64,000 bases of DNA from Amphibalanus amphitrite (GCF_019059575.1 NW_024881707.1:62001-126000), one strand, 5' to 3'. Positions 11,293 to 25,605 are shown, counted from the first letter of the stretch. Program-made: numbers and translations. The notes: a model not told the origin generated them from the letters alone.

Positions 11293-14200
11293 TTAATTTG
11301 GACTTCTGTGCATACCCGTGCGGATGGATTCGCTCCACTCTCGTTTACTGCTTTTCCAAGTCGGTACTGTTGCACTGGTACAAATAGGATGTTGATGTAT
11401 ACTAAGACTGTGAACTGTGAAGTGCCCTAAGATAGGTGGCTGAAATGAGGCCTCCGCTGCTCTTCCGACAGGGAAGCGGTTGTACAGACCCGACAGACGG
11501 TCAAGGAGGTATAGAAAGGGTGGATGAAGAAGAGTAACCGAGAAGAAAGAATACGCCGATTAGGAGAAATGAAACATTTGCTGCGTAAGGGAACGATAAA
11601 CGACCTGTATTGTGTAATAATGTGTATACTTTGCTAATTGGTGTCCATTTTAAACATAATTAGCGATGCCATTGTTCGTCACAAACCATTAAGATAAAAA
11701 GACATGCCATACAGGCTACTGCTTCCACTTCCCAACTGAAGAAGTGTCAAAGGATAAAAGACACTCATTGCATGGCCATGGTCCCTCATTTTGGCATGCT
11801 TTTATTCCGCCATGGATATTGTGTGATCCCATCAAGGGGATGTAGGGAGCTGCACGGCATAAATGCTGTTGCTAATGTCCGCAACAGATGTTGACTGAGT
11901 AAATGCTAGAAACAAAACAGAACAAATATAGCTGCCAAGTCCCGGTAAGACTGGCGAATGAGAAAAGAAGGAATAATGCGAGGACAATGCTTTGGGTCGT
12001 TAACAGAAACAGAGAATATGAGATGCAAAATATGGAAGAAATGTTGATAAAATAAAATTATAGCAGGAAACTCTTATTGGCATATCGGTTTCAAAATAAG
12101 CGAAAAACGTTTATTCGTAATCAATGAGGAGTGAGTAGCGCAAAAAAAGAGGGGAGCTGCTGAGCGTCACTGCACTAAGACGCATTACACTGCAGGATCT
12201 TGAACTTGGTCAAAAGTGATGGAGCTACTTGCATGATCCCAAACTAATCCAGTTCGAAGGACTATCATGACATTTTACAAGACACCGCACGAGTCGTCAG
12301 AAGGCATGAAACCACCAAATGAGTACGAAGTCAACAACACGCGACCATCCGCATGGTGGAAATTTTCATGCACGCAAATTATGTTGGCTGCATTATGATA
12401 CAGGCCACTACAATGGCCATGGGAATCCTGCGGCTGTTCTAGCACCTCAAACCGTCCCGCTGTATGTGCTAGAGCGCAGTTTGGGGCATGATCCATCCTC
12501 TTTCCTACGGCGGCCGCCGCCGCTGCTGTGCCGACCAAGGCCAACAAGGTTTGCAGAACGACCGCCGCGCAGGAAACCTTCGCAGGGGCCCGGCCCGCGG
12601 CGGTGCAGCCCCCCTCCCCTCCAAACTGGTGGTGCAGAGGGGAGGTGGGGTACACACTACACAAGATAGAGAGTGCGGGGCTTTGTATATCAACATCGTC
12701 CCTATCGCAAGAGTCGCGTTTGGAAGATATATGGGGCACGTGAGCACGGGCAAAGGCGTTTGTTCATAACTTCACTCTATAGGAACTTCACACCATATTA
12801 TATAAAGGTAAACGTAATCAATGTAAGCCGGGGTGCAGAGTTAGACGTAAGTACTAAGTAAGGTTCTAAAACAGACAACAACAAAAAGCCACACAGAAAC
12901 GACGAGCCTTGCCCTTGACTATTGCCAATGCTATTTCTATGCAACCACCACCACTGTCCACTATCCGTATTCCGTTGATCATAAAGCTCTCACAAGTCAC
13001 AACCAGTCTGCTAGTGTCTCGAGACTCAAACTTATCTCATCAAAAATATCGATACAAATATAACGTGCCGTTTCACGGGCGAAATAAACTCGTTCGCTGT
13101 TTCAAGCTATGCGGTACAGTATATCTTCAGGCGCCACCACTAGTGCCATCTAGGGGGAGGAACATCAAACAGCCGCAGCTAAAGCGATTCGGTACGATCC
13201 ATCCAGTGATTTGTAATATGTTACCTACATATAACATAATGTTCTCGTATTAGACGTCCATGTTCATTTCGATTTTTGCTATATCGCCCGAAAGTCCCAG
13301 TCCCAGTATTACCACCACGTTTACGTGATTACGAAAGACGTAGGTAGGTACTAGGTAGGTATAGTCAGACATGCGATACCTTGAGCAATATAAGGCGCGC
13401 TCCTGTTTATAGTCCATATCTCCCAGTAGCAGTGGCATAAATGACATGCAAATTTAATTGAAATATTTATCACGTACTCATTTTAAATATAAAAGTAATA
13501 TGTGAAACTATGCAGAGGTCGCCAACCTTTCATCCGCAAAACAAAACTGGGACAGCATTCTTCAGCCACGAAATATCGTCACTGGTTCTCACCGTAGAAA
13601 ACACAAATTCCGCATACATATAACTATTTAGTGGTTTAGCGCACAGTGGAATGAGACGACCGATGTCGCTAAACTGGACCAACCAGTTTCTTTTCTTCGA
13701 GCACGTGAATCGCCCGTCGGTGTGCTGCATGACTGAGACACTTAGCACGCCTGCCCGAACCGACAATCGGTATCTATCTTTACGTTCCGTAAAGAGCTAT
13801 AAGCGCAGTGACAACTTAAGAATTACATGCACCGCTAGCGGAACAAACAATTCCCTTAGCATAGCGCTTGTGACTCCTCACATACCTACTTATATGCATA
13901 GCGCACGCAATGTACACTACAGTGGTGTCACGCTATAATTACTAACCGAAAAGTGAAAACTAAATCGGCAGACGAACCACTTACTGAAACTGGGATGGTA
14001 TTAATATCTTAAATGTGGTCTGTGGCATTTGTTTAATACCAAATGTCATGGTGACCATCTGTTTCTCTGTTTAATCAATGTATATCGCGCATTGATTTCG
14101 CTCGGCGACAGACAGCTGAGTCGGGCAGCTCTCGGAAAGCAGTCGTATTTTTGCCGTGCCGGTTGTCCTCCTGCCCGGTGCAGCCGTTTGGTATAGCTGC

Positions 14201-14749
14201 ATTCCGCGGGCACTGTTTGAGTTCCCGAGAGGTACCGGTGGTAAAATAAACACTGGCCAGAAGGAAGCGTCGCCGTGCCAGCCACCAAATGCACACGCCA
14301 TCAACATGTTTGCCGTTAGTGCATGGCGGAAAGGTGAACCGCAAATCATCTGCTATAGAACAAGACATTGCGAGACGCACCTGAGCTGGGCTAACCAGGA
14401 ATAACGTTTCTCGAAAATTGGGACGTGCGAGACAAAATATAGATAAAATTAATTTAATGACAAAAATGATAAATGTGTATTTTTAACAATAAATCAACAT
14501 CATTACCGATGCGTCAGATGGACAGGGCATTTCCATGAATACCAGATATTCTTCAGTGCAATCGCAAGCCTTTCAGTCAACATCTGTCACCAGAGATGCA
14601 TGATGATGCACCAGCAAATCCCTTGGTCGGTACTTCGATCTGCTTTGAACAAATGAACATTGAACACTGCTCTTCGGAGATTCAGCGTCATATCCAGCTT
14701 GCCTGCTTCAAAGGTGAATGTTGCCGGAAAGCATCAGGTCGGCAGTTAA

Positions 14750-16010
14750 CCCCCAGCCCCTCCCCCCCCCCCCCCCAACTGGGCCTATAGGGTATCCGGT
14801 AGCGCCGGCTCGTGTGTGCTCTGACACCGTGCTCCGCTATCCCCCCCCCCCCCACCTCGGGACGAGACAGGGGGTAAAGGACGACCCGCAGGGTCAATGC
14901 TGTGCTAGACACTCCAGCCCAGTGCCGACACACATCCATTGTCGGTCGTCTGGCACGTCTGGAAATCCAGCTGGCGTTCGGCTGATCTACGAGCGTCGGA
15001 AGAGGAACAGACCCAACCAAAGACCACTGACCGCAGGCCAGGCCCAGGAGAGTCCAACCACGACCGTGCAGAGTGCAGCTGGGAAGCGAGGGGCCGGGAA
15101 GGGGCAGAGAGGCCCGCTTCGTCTCACTTCCTGGGCACGTGCACGCCTTATCATCCATGCCAGGAGTGCAGAGTTGGCGTCTGTTTGGCGTCAGTTCATG
15201 CAGCTGCCCTGCATTGACGGCAGCTCGAGCCGTTGCCAGAGCTCTGATACCCACCGTTACCTGTGCCAGCGCTGGCCGAGACTGAGAGAGCGGTCGATCA
15301 CAGCCCACCGGCGGAAATTCGGCCCAGGCACGCGTCGCCGACATCTGAGAGTGGTGACATCACGAGCCGCTCGGACCGGCCGCTCGGCTGGCGGCCGCGG
15401 CTGCAGGACCGGCCGCCGGCCGTCCACTCCGATACGGCCACATACCGCGCGGATTTTTAGTCAAACGCCAGGAGGAAACTCGAAAAGCCGCGAGACCGGT
15501 TCCGCCGACCCACTCTCTGCAAGCAATCCACGCGAAAACGGCCACCTGTGCGTTCGGTAACTTCCCAGCACAAAACAAGCACCGATTTACACTTGTTTAC
15601 AATCGCCCGCCACTCTACCATCTCGACAAAAAACACACACGATCTCCGACCGTACAAAAACCGAGCACACGCCATCAGTATCGCTGGTACACGTGCCTGA
15701 TCGACAGGGCACGAGCCGCCAGGTGTTCCGTGGCATGATGAATCCGGCCCAGGGCGACGGCCGCGGCGGCACCGGTACGACGGCACAGACGGCCGGCGGC
15801 CACAGCCACGGCCGAGACGATTGCGCAGGACGACAGAGCGTGATTCGACACAACCGAGACGACGCCCCGGGCTGTGAGCACTGCAGCGAGGGTCGCAACG
15901 AGTCGTCACGGTCACTGAGGGCGCCTTCGGCAGAGGAAGTGACTTGCCACACCGCGCTGCAGCGTCCTTCAGGCAGCGGGACGGCACGGGCGGGCCCAAA
16001 CAGTCACGCG
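14750..16010. other. CpG-rich islands inside the mbl intron
   Basis: The segment is dense in CGG, GGCCG and CCGGC words (for example 15361-15430 and 15740-15830) compared with AT-richer flanks at 13200-14680 and 16860-17160. ORFs of 180-280 codons occur on both strands at once, typical of low stop-codon frequency in GC-rich DNA rather than of genes. Possible roles are an alternative promoter or a non-coding RNA start. Confidence 0.4.
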
Positions 16011-17371
16011 TTTGTTCTAGCGGATGTCACAATGGAAACTGTGACTTGCTCAGTCTGGTTTGTTTCGAATTAAATCTGCTATCCGGCTCAACTTTGATGC
16101 GCCGTTCCGTTGAGGGTAAAACTTCAGTTCAGTACTGTCGGAGGTCCAAAAACGGTTCGGTGCTAAAACGTTTATGCAGTTTGTCGACTTGCGTCTCGGC
16201 TGTCAACTTCCCATAACCGGAGAACATCTCTTCGTGCAGTGCTATAGCTATAATGCATAGAGAGCTACTTTTATCTGGATGAAGTACCTACTGGACATCT
16301 GAAAAACAGCATCGAGACGCAAAACGGTAAATCACATTTGTAACTTGTAATTTTGACTTGTGACACCAATGCATACAATCAAACATCTTCTCTCCTCTCC
16401 CAGATCTTGTTGACATGTCCTGTTTGCTCTCAAATTCGCCCGTTTCCAAGCCATTGCCTCCGACACAAACAACATCAGCATCCAAACGCCTCGAAAGTCA
16501 CACACTACCACCCTACACATCTTCGAACACGACTGACTCTCCTTGGAGCTAGCCATTGCCCGGCTTCAGGAGGGCTGCGACATGCATGGAAACAGTGGCT
16601 GCCTGCCTGCATCGTCCACTGTCTGGCGCTATTCTGCAGTGAGTCAGTGGATAGTGGTCGGTGCCTGTCGGAGCTATAAGCCGCCCGACTGTGGGTCCAA
16701 ACCCGGCGCCGCCACCATCGATTCGGGGGTGGCCCGCCCTGGTACGACGGGGACAGAGACAGCGGCGGCGGCGGCGGCACAACAGGCGGCGACGGAGTCA
16801 CAAAACGTGCCGACGCTTCCAGAGGGAATTTATGTGAATCCCACTTTTTCGCTATTGGAATGAGTCATGAGCTGATGAAACCTTATCGATGGACAATGCT
16901 CTTGGGGACTATGTTGCGGTGTTTTATTATAAATTGCGCATAGCTAAATCAACATTCAGCATTTATGAATAGTCGCACGCCTATACCTAATGATTATCAA
17001 TTTCAGTGTTATATTATATAAAAAAACTCAAGCCTAATTGGTGAAGGCCTATTTCCGAAGCTTAACATAAGAAATTTATATTAAAAGGAGTAAGAAAATA
17101 AGTCTGTCCAAGCGCGGTCATTTCAATTAACTAATTATATTTTCAGCTCGAGTAGGTATTGTTAGACCTAGCTAAATCAAGCAGATCGCTTCCAAGAACG
17201 ACACCTCACAGGTAGCAGCACGGTGCGCAGTGGGCGGGGTGTGCAGCCCTCGTTAAAGCATCACCTATACTCACAGGAGCCGGGCGCACTATGCACCAGG
17301 CGGCTTACGATAATGGATGTCCACCATTCCCGGCCGGCCATGTCCACAATACACGCTCGGGGGCCATATAT

Positions 17372-17390
17372 CGGGGAGGGGAGGGGAGGG
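17372..17390 (+). other. G-quadruplex-type motif
   Basis: Four consecutive G runs separated by single A residues (GGGGAGGGGAGGGGAGGG), a textbook intramolecular quadruplex pattern. In the mbl transcript the complementary C-rich strand would be present. Confidence 0.6.
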
Positions 17391-17933
17391 ACGCCCCGAG
17401 GGCAGGCACTGGGAGTTACGCCAGGTCAGTAGCCGTATAACCCATGTCTCTGTAATGTAGAGCCCGGCGCGTCATGCATCGACCACACAGTGCGGCCGCC
17501 GGACGTGACTGACACAAAGCACGGACCGACCACTGCCCTCCTCTGCCCCTCCTCCCCCCCCGCCCCCCGGCGCCGACCCGCCCCCTGGGATGACCGGCAA
17601 ACGGTGTGTGACCGCGGACTCCCATTATGCCGACGTATGTCGCCCCCCGTGGAACCCGCGAAAGGGCGCGCTGTGCCGTCACATGAGAGCACGGCAGGGG
17701 ATTCGCCCGCTGGGCGTTATGATCACAGGGTGTATCAATCACTGAAAATAGCCCGGTAGTGGGCTATGTGTATCGTGACATAATGGAGGTGATACATCCG
17801 GTAAAAAGTGGCAGAGTTGGCTGAGGCGTGCAAAATTGGTACGGCGAGCGAGTGGCGTGAAACCGACCAGAAACCCACCGTTTGGGAATGTTGAATATGA
17901 CAAAGAAGTGTTTGTTCATGTTAAATTCAATGC

Positions 17934-18249
17934 ACCGTTCCGTGCTTCTATCCTCAGGATACTGAAATCCTTCTCCTCCACGCCGCAACCCCCTCCGGGC
18001 TGGACAGGCAACTTTATCTCATGCGGGCTGCTCCCTTGGAGCGGCACCGCTGCTCCCGAGGGAGCGCACCCCGTAGCCGGGTGCAGTGAGTGCCTTGGGG
18101 CTGGGGGGCCTGTCCTCTGGACGGGCTCAGCCCCGGCGACTCACTAGGGTGCCTGCCCAGACCAATGTCTCCCCCTATATCCTATCATCCTCCCGGCTCT
18201 GAAATGGTCTAATTGGACCGAAAGGGCCTAACCCAACAACAAAAAAAAA
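17934..18249 (+). mobile_element. SINE-like retroposon, copy 2
   Basis: Same unit and orientation as 3712-4020, with scattered substitutions and small indels (for example after the shared CTATCCTCAGGATAC) and an A-rich tail of nine or more A. The flanks share TCAATG (17927-17932 and 18250-18255), a plausible short target-site duplication. The two copies differ enough that they are independent insertions rather than a segmental duplication. Confidence 0.7.
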
Positions 18250-18972
18250 TCAATGGTGTATACGATCAGATATGTAGAAAGTTATACCTACTGTGCTCGT
18301 CTGATGAGTGTGCGCGTGCGTTAGATCAATTAGAAATGCATTCTTAGTGACATTGATCATGAAAATTGATCATTTGATGATTTTTCATTTGGCTAATTTT
18401 GTTGAAAATAGCACAACTATCTAATAAAGGACATGCAACATAACATAAATCATGCATTACCACTCAAACTTTCAAGTTCTACGAAAAGTTGTCCCATAAA
18501 ACATGTGCCGAGCATTTCATATCTGGACCGATCAGCAGCGGGGGCAGATTGTCCCGAATACGAGCTCAGCGACCGGAGCGCTGCCATTAAACCTCCGCTT
18601 TATGCCCCTCTGCAGCAGGATAAAGCAAAGAACAAGGAAACAATGCGGACAATAGCCCAACAACTATGATAGGCTCGTCTGCATTTTCAGCAGCGGCCAC
18701 CGTAAGCGCGACACACAAACAGGAAAACGGAGCGTCACCGGAGCGTGGCTGGCGATCGGGTTCCGAGGAAGCGCAGGAGCCCGTCCATCATTGGGGCCTG
18801 AGCGTCTGGTAATACGGATAACGTGAACACGCGACCACATACCCCAGTGGCAGGCGGGAGGGGACTGTCGTTCAGCGTGCATTCGCTGTTACGAGATCAA
18901 ATCCCACTTCGTGACACATCAGGTGCTATTCGGTTTTTTATCTTTAACACGTCGACATTCCACTTGAGTTAA

Positions 18973-20148
18973 CCCGCGCCCCGCTGGGCTATTCAGCCAT
19001 ACGCGCCCTGCTGGGGGGGGGGCAGATTCTGCCCCCCCTGTCTAACTTCCGAACCGATGGTCGTAGAAAGACGGGGAAAACGGCAATCGAAAGCTCTCAA
19101 CAAGGCGGATCTAAAGAGCCCAAATTTTTTTGCTTAAGTAGGTCAGAGGTCAGGTCAAGGTCAGGTCAAAGGTACAACATGCAAGTTTCTACAGCATCGG
19201 CCTTGCACCGTAGTTGCCGAAGAATGGACTGAGACTGATTGCCCAAAACGTGTTCTTAGACTACCCAGACAATATTCGTTGCATACAATGTCATTCAAAG
19301 GTCAAGGTCAAGGTCAGGTCAGGTCAGGTCAGGTCACCAGAAACAAAATATAGAAAAGGGCATGTGCGACACATGTTTTATGGGTCATTTTACTCATATA
19401 ATTCAATAGGCACACTCAATTAGTGATATGGACCACCTCTGGATGAATTTCAGGTCGAGGTCAGGTCAAGGTCAGGTCAAGTGAGGTCAAATTTTGAAAT
19501 TGGTTGTTAAGGCCTAAAAAGGTGTCTATCTGATGCAGTTTTTCACGGCAAATCGAATGGTGCTATTTTTGTTTCCGTACGATGTCTAGAACTCCCAAAA
19601 AAATCATTTTTCAAAATTTTTGTGTGTCGTGACGTCATAAATTTTTGAATAACTCCCACATTTTTGAACCGATTCTTCTAAAAATTGGTATGTAGGTGCA
19701 CATAGACCACTTCTCTGACATATATTCCGGTTTTTTCGATACACTCAAAATTTTGGATTTTATAATTATTTTCCCAAAAAAATCAGTTTTTTGAAAAAAT
19801 TTGGGCCAAAATCCAAAATTTTCAAAAAAACGAGATAGCCATTTGATAGACAAAGTAAAATCACGTATAACCTTTTTTGTTACGTCTTGATTCCTTTAAA
19901 AATGAAGATATTAGCGGCGTTTGAAATTTTGCCGTTTTTGAGGCGAAAATGGCGAACATGACGTCATTAAAACGTTAATTTCTCAAAAATTTTCCAACGG
20001 ATTTCGCTCAAATTTTCAGGGAACGTGTCAAATTGATGTATGATAAGGTACTGAAAGCTTGACGTCGCTGGCGTAACGCGTTTAGAAGTTATTGGCGAAA
20101 AACGGGAGGGGGGGGCAGATTCTGCCCCCCCCCCCAGCGGGGCGCGGG
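18973..20148 (+). mobile_element. piggyBac-type TTAA element, copy A
   Basis: An 1176-bp element flanked by TTAA (18969-18972 and 20149-20152). The left TIR is CCCGCGCCCCGCTGGG and the right end is its inverse. The left end repeats the terminal motif after a 13-bp spacer. Just inside both ends is the same hairpin: a G-run, CAGATTCTG, a C-run. Three AGGTCA-rich blocks lie at 19137-19176, 19294-19335 and 19450-19488, several in the extended TCAAGGTCA form, plus two TGACGTCA sites (19630-19637, 19959-19966). There is no transposase. Copy B is the same family in reverse orientation. Confidence 0.85.
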
Positions 20149-20152
20149 TTAA

Positions 20153-23100
20153 AGAATGAGGAATGGGCAAGGGACATGTCACAAGGAATTTATATTCAGC
20201 AATAGAAAACGGCAGAAGTCATTATCACACTTTTGGCACCCATTTTCGAAGAAAATAACATAACTGTGCACTAAAACCGATGGTAAACTCGGTTCGCCAC
20301 CAACATCTCACCGCCGCACTGACGCTCGGACTCTGCCCCCCCCCCGCCCCCCCCCCTCGCTCGCCGTCTCGGCCGGACGCGCGGTGGCACTTCCTGCCCG
20401 CTTCCGGCTGCGGTGGTCGCAGAACGTCAGCTCCTATCAGTGCACGTCCCGACTAAGATCCGGCTCGGTCGTCGGCCGTGACAGTCGTCCGGTGTGGTCC
20501 CGAAACGCCGCAGGAAGCCACGGACGACCGGCGACGGGCGGTGGACGTTTTCCCGCTTCCTCAACGCGTTGAGAAATGATTCATTGTCGGCGTGCGAGCG
20601 AACTACGTGCGAAAGACGTAGGAACGACATCTACGGGTACAACAGATCTATGTATGGGCATAATGAGCGAACTCCTCAAGAGACGCTTCCAATCGTCAGA
20701 GCAATAGCAAAGTGACGGTTTGTGACGCTTCTCGTAATCGTACTACCATTGGCCACAAGCTCAAAGAATAATCATTGTCAGTAGTCACCAAGCTTCATTC
20801 ATAATCTTGCATCCTTAGACAACCGGCACTTGAACCGACTTCACGTGCGTTACCATCAGCCAGTTAAGAGTCACCTCCAATGGCGCCCCACTCAGGGCCC
20901 TCGTATGCCGCCGAAACTGGCTGAGTGCGAGCGTTCCGTTCACACCTGCCCCGACACCAAATAGCGGCGCCTATCGTGGCGCACCCGATAGGATATCGCG
21001 GCGCGGTCTTACAGTATTACCGGATCAGTGGTCGGCAGGCCGGACCGAGCGGCGAGCGCACACAATATACAAACGGGGCGCCGTGGCGAGCGTTCTGTGG
21101 CTAGGCCGGGCAGCGCTACAGGGACCCGACAAAACAAACCCGCGTGCAGTATATTCCAATGGGAAGCTGTACACCTTTGCGAACCTTTCGTGATTCAGCT
21201 GCATGCCTCATGCCTTTTTTATTTACCAGACTTTATGCGAATTTGCTAATGCAATATATGGCATTCTGAAGTGAAGATCAGCTTCACGTCGCAAACTCAA
21301 TGCATCATAATGCAACAGCCGTTGTAAGTACATACAATAGCGCCGGCTTCCTCCCTTGACCTTCAGGACACGTCGATATACAATATATCATCATTATCGT
21401 ACAACTGCTCGTAGCGTGCTAGCGAGTGTAGTTCAGGAAAGGAAACAACACGCTATCGGCATGAAGTGCTTGCTGTCTTTCGGAACATATATTGCAACAC
21501 ATCGCGTCGGTCTCCCGCGAGAAGTGTGAAGAGCTATGATAAGAACTGGCGCCACTCATAAATTTGTCTGCCGTCTGCCTGCAAAGTGTGTGGACTGTGG
21601 AGGCATGGCAATAGGAAACTCCGACATACCTAATCGCAAGTTGAGGACGTTATTTTGGACAGTTACAGGCTAAGGGCCCTCCGTTGTTTGTTTTACGTCA
21701 TTTTTTGTTATTTGTCTCTTAAATGATATCGATGTTTTCATGTTTTATAAAGTGATCCGGAAGTGAATGACACTGATTTTAGCTCAGGTAATGCGAAATA
21801 AAACGCAACAAAATAGAATTTGAAATCGCAACACTGAACGACCCATCAAATAACAGCATCCAACATCTTCTTCGCCACAGCCACCAGATACATCACCTAA
21901 TGTCAACAATGACGGGCCCCACGCAGCGCGTCCTCAACAAGTCGGCCCGTGACCGGCATTTCCTGTGGCCCGCCTCTCCCAGCTAGCCGGGGAACCCCTA
22001 ACTGCCACTGAGGCCCTATCGGGCACGCCGGCCTCGAGTCGCGCTTTGCACTGCCTATCGCTGTTCGCGTCCCACCCGCCAACGGTCAGCGTTAGCACGC
22101 TCCACCGGTTCACAGAACAGGCCTTGTGGAGGGAGCAGCCACCATGGGCGAGCGGCATGGGGCTCATGTCCGGCTAATTGGCTATTTTGTGACGGGTCGA
22201 TTCATACAACACCGGAAGGGGAAGTTGAAAATGCTGCAAAAATGCGCCATTATTTGTTTTACGGAAATACGGGTGAGTAAAAATGAGGCGGGTTTTGATG
22301 CGCGCAAGTACGGTGCGTTTATTTAGAAAAATGGGCGCAATTCTCCCTGTCACGTATTAGAGGAGGCGTCCGACCTCGTCACCGCCGCGGCCGGCTGCCA
22401 CTGACCAGCCCCCGTGGCGTCCGGCGGTACCGGCCCTGTCGCCACTGGGTTGTTAGCCACATAGCACTCGTGCATGGGGGCTTATATGGGCTCAACTACC
22501 AGTTGTGCCGCCTAAGTACCGCCACTGCACGGCCGCTGGAGGGGGCAACGACTATTGGGCAGCCGACGCTCGACGGCGGACCCTCGGCGGAACGGGCGTG
22601 GCGTGGCGACCGCGCTATCGAACACTGAGCTCTGCCCCTCTACCGGCGCCACCCTCCGCAAACGCTTTCAGCAGTTTGCCAACAGTTACTGCCGATTACC
22701 CTGGCGTTGCCCCGCGACTGGGCCCACAATCGCGCAGCTGCCCCCCCCCCCCCCCCTGCCCGTCCGGTACGGCGCAGTGGAGCTGCTCCCCCCCCCCCCA
22801 GACTCGGCTCGACTCGAAGCGTCTCGAGTCACGCCCGGCCGATGCTGTGTCTGATTCACCCCCTCCCCTCCCCTCCCCGCACTGGCCCATCCCCATCCAT
22901 GACATCACTGTCGGCTGATATCGGGGGAGGGGAGGGGAGGGGAAGCCTGCCATCCGGCCTCTGCAACACTGCAACAGAGCCCGGCCGGCCGGCTGGCTGG
23001 CGGTCCGCGGGTGGGGGAGCGGTTACTCATGGGACTGCGGGGTGCCAGGGCGTCTCCCGCCCCCACCGCCGCCGCCGCCACCACCACTGCCACCACCCGC

Positions 23101-25489
23101 CTCCCCCGCCACCCTCTCCCGTCACCAGCCACCCGCCATTGCTCCTACTGCAGTGAGGGCAGAGCGCCTCCACATTAGTTGGCATGAAACCGCTGCCATG
23201 TCATATCTCACGCACGAGGTGTGCGAAGTTATTGGCCCTGTGTTGCGTGTAGGATGGGCTCATTTGGGTTGAGATGGATGACAAAATTGGATTCAAAAGG
23301 TACTCTGTTGAACTTATCTGAAACTATTGATAAAAAATAGATTTCAAATGAAGTGATTTTATTTCAAGACCACGAAGCCATTCCACCGTTTTAGCGTCAA
23401 GCCTTCAAAATATTTTGGGTTGCAAGAAATAGCAAATAAATGTGTCCCAGTTTTCTATACTTTTTGGAAATATAGAAACTGGTACAGCCCCGAAAGTACT
23501 AGTATCATCTATTGACAACTAACTATGCAAGAGAAGGTGCGTGCATATAACCAAACACCAGCCGTCCCGTGACGAAACTAACCTCAAACCACACATTCTG
23601 ACACCTAGCCACACATTTCGCTTTGCCTGACTGCCCTCACAAAAGTCTGGACAGCTCTCCGACAGTCCACCTGACGTTCTGACAGGGTGTCGGACGGCTC
23701 CTGGGTCATTGTGGCAGACATTTCAGACAGCCGGCCGACAGCCTGTCTGCGTGAGCTCATTGCCCGCAGGCGAGCGCCGCCGCGCCAACCTAATCATCAT
23801 AACGGTTGCAGTGAGCCGCGTGCGGACTTCTGAGAACCTTGACCAGCGACACATGCCTCCCCAGTGCCTGGTCGCCGTACCGCACGTGCCATACGTGCCA
23901 CACGTGCCACATTGGGGCACGCACGTGTCGTGCAGGCGCGGATATATGCATGCATGCTGGTATGTAAGTACGGAGCCGCCGCGGACTACGGAAATGCCAC
24001 GGCACGAATGACAGTGACCAGCGTGTTGGTCGGGCATAGGTATAACTCGGCCATACGAGTATAACTCAACTCAGGTGGGCTGGGTGGCCGGTGACTAGCT
24101 GGGGAGCCGGGTGAAATGGCGGACATTGTTGACTAGAAACTAAGCTGTGCACGGTGCTTACAGTCGAGCGTTTCCGACATTCGGTCTGACACAAACATGG
24201 CAAACGCGCTGGGGCGTGATCGGAGCCCAGTCTGTGCGAGGTGAGGAGGAAGGAGGGCGAACAAAACTGGATATGCCAGGAATTAGGCACCAAAGGCGGA
24301 CGCAATGTTAGCTGTTGTGAAAACTTGCCAAACATAAATGTAGGACAAAGGGCAACGAACGCACACTGCAGGATGCAGCTGCTTGACGTTCGCGCACAAT
24401 TCGCGCAGCCATGCATGAACCTAAAACTAAGCTGATGGCAGCTGATGGCATACAAAGTGAGGACGGAAGGAAACTAAGATAGTCGAGGTTTGGACGGAAG
24501 AATGAAACGGCGGATGTCAAGATAGGTCGCCGGTCTGCCACGGCACATATGGTGAAAAATGGTGTCAAAAGCTGTGATACTGTGTCCATGACTTTATTTA
24601 GGAAGCTATATCACTGCAACGCTTATGTTTGCTAAGAAAAATACATAACATTTAGCCACCTAATACACAAGAAAGAAAGAATCGCCGCCGCGAGAAAGAA
24701 CTAAACGAAGTGCGAACATAACACCATCGACACGGAAATGCCTATTCAGTTACCGTTTTTGCCTGGGTGACTGTCTCTGAAGTGGCTGACATTGAACTAC
24801 GACCTTTGACGTAACGCTACCGTTACATATCAGGAAGAATCTCGAGAAGTGGTGCGATTTCTAGCTTTTAAGGTTGCATCAATCGCTGTTGTGGCAATTT
24901 ATCTTGATGATACGGACTTCGACTCGATATTCTAAGGACACGTATGAGCGTCTATTTGAAAACCGTATCTACAATAACTTAGAAACTTTTAAGCCGTAAG
25001 CAGAAGCCACGCGATATGGATTTTGTTTCATCTTACTCGTCTGAGCTACATATCACTGAAAACACTTTGGAAGAACGTTAAGAACGTACAGGGGTATTTA
25101 GACCCCTGTGGGGTAAAATGTTATGCCACCGTTTTTCAGAACCCCCATGGTTCTTCACGTAGACGGCTTTGCATTCTCATCAAAAGAATCCACACGATTC
25201 TTCCAAAGACTCTTATGAGGTTTAGGGTTTATAATAAGAGCGTTCTTAGCACCTAGATAAGAACCCCAAAGGGTCTGTGAAGAGGTCCCTGAGGTTTATA
25301 GGGAAACCACCCTGTGTTCTGAATATCGGTTGTAGAACCCTTTCAGTTCTATTGTAATACCGCAAAATCCCCGCTCATTCGTCTATTGAACCTCCCATGC
25401 ATGGCTATCGACCTGCGCCGTCACATCTGCTGCGCAAACACAGTATTTGATACACCTTAAAATGTATTACCTTCCTCTTTACTCTGAGC
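20153..25489. other. intronic stretch without recognised genes
   Basis: Mixed composition with GC/CpG-rich segments at 20320-20640 and 22370-23170; the latter has C-runs, (CCG)n-like repeats and inverted CCCCT/AGGGG arrays. No ORF has conserved protein character. No RNA gene was recognised. Confidence 0.45.
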
Positions 25490-25605
25490 AATCAGCCTGC
25501 AAGTCTCCAGTCAGGAACAACCAGCCCGCAACCAGCCCATGCGATCAGCCCGCAACCAGCCCGCATTCAGCCTGCGATCAGCCCGCAATCAGCCTGCAGG
25601 AACGC
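25490..25605 (+). repeat. 11-bp minisatellite, CAGCCCGCAAT-type
   Basis: About eight imperfect 11-bp units of the form CAGCCYGCRAT. The unit resembles the 11-bp CAGCCCRGATT subrepeat found at both ends of the 477-bp palindromic array 1.7 kb away. Confidence 0.7.

Larger units (their letters stand above)
11297..17926. other. intronic stretch without recognised genes
   Basis: No coding exon is supported, although GC-rich DNA gives long overlapping ORFs on both strands (12275-12739, 14688-16073). Two CpG-rich islands stand out, 14750-15560 and 15690-16010, with C-runs of 14 and 12 at 14761 and 14841. A G-quadruplex-type run lies at 17372-17390. The islands could be regulatory, but nothing in the sequence assigns a function. 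Confidence 0.45.

Noticed and set aside
12275-12739. 154-codon minus-strand ORF
   Set aside because: Ordinary length for this GC content, with alanine runs from a GCC-rich repeat; no motif or splice context.
14688-15560. Overlapping 218- and 280-codon ORFs on opposite strands
   Set aside because: Both are Pro/Arg/Ser-rich low-complexity translations of GC-rich DNA; neither shows a domain and they cannot both be genes.
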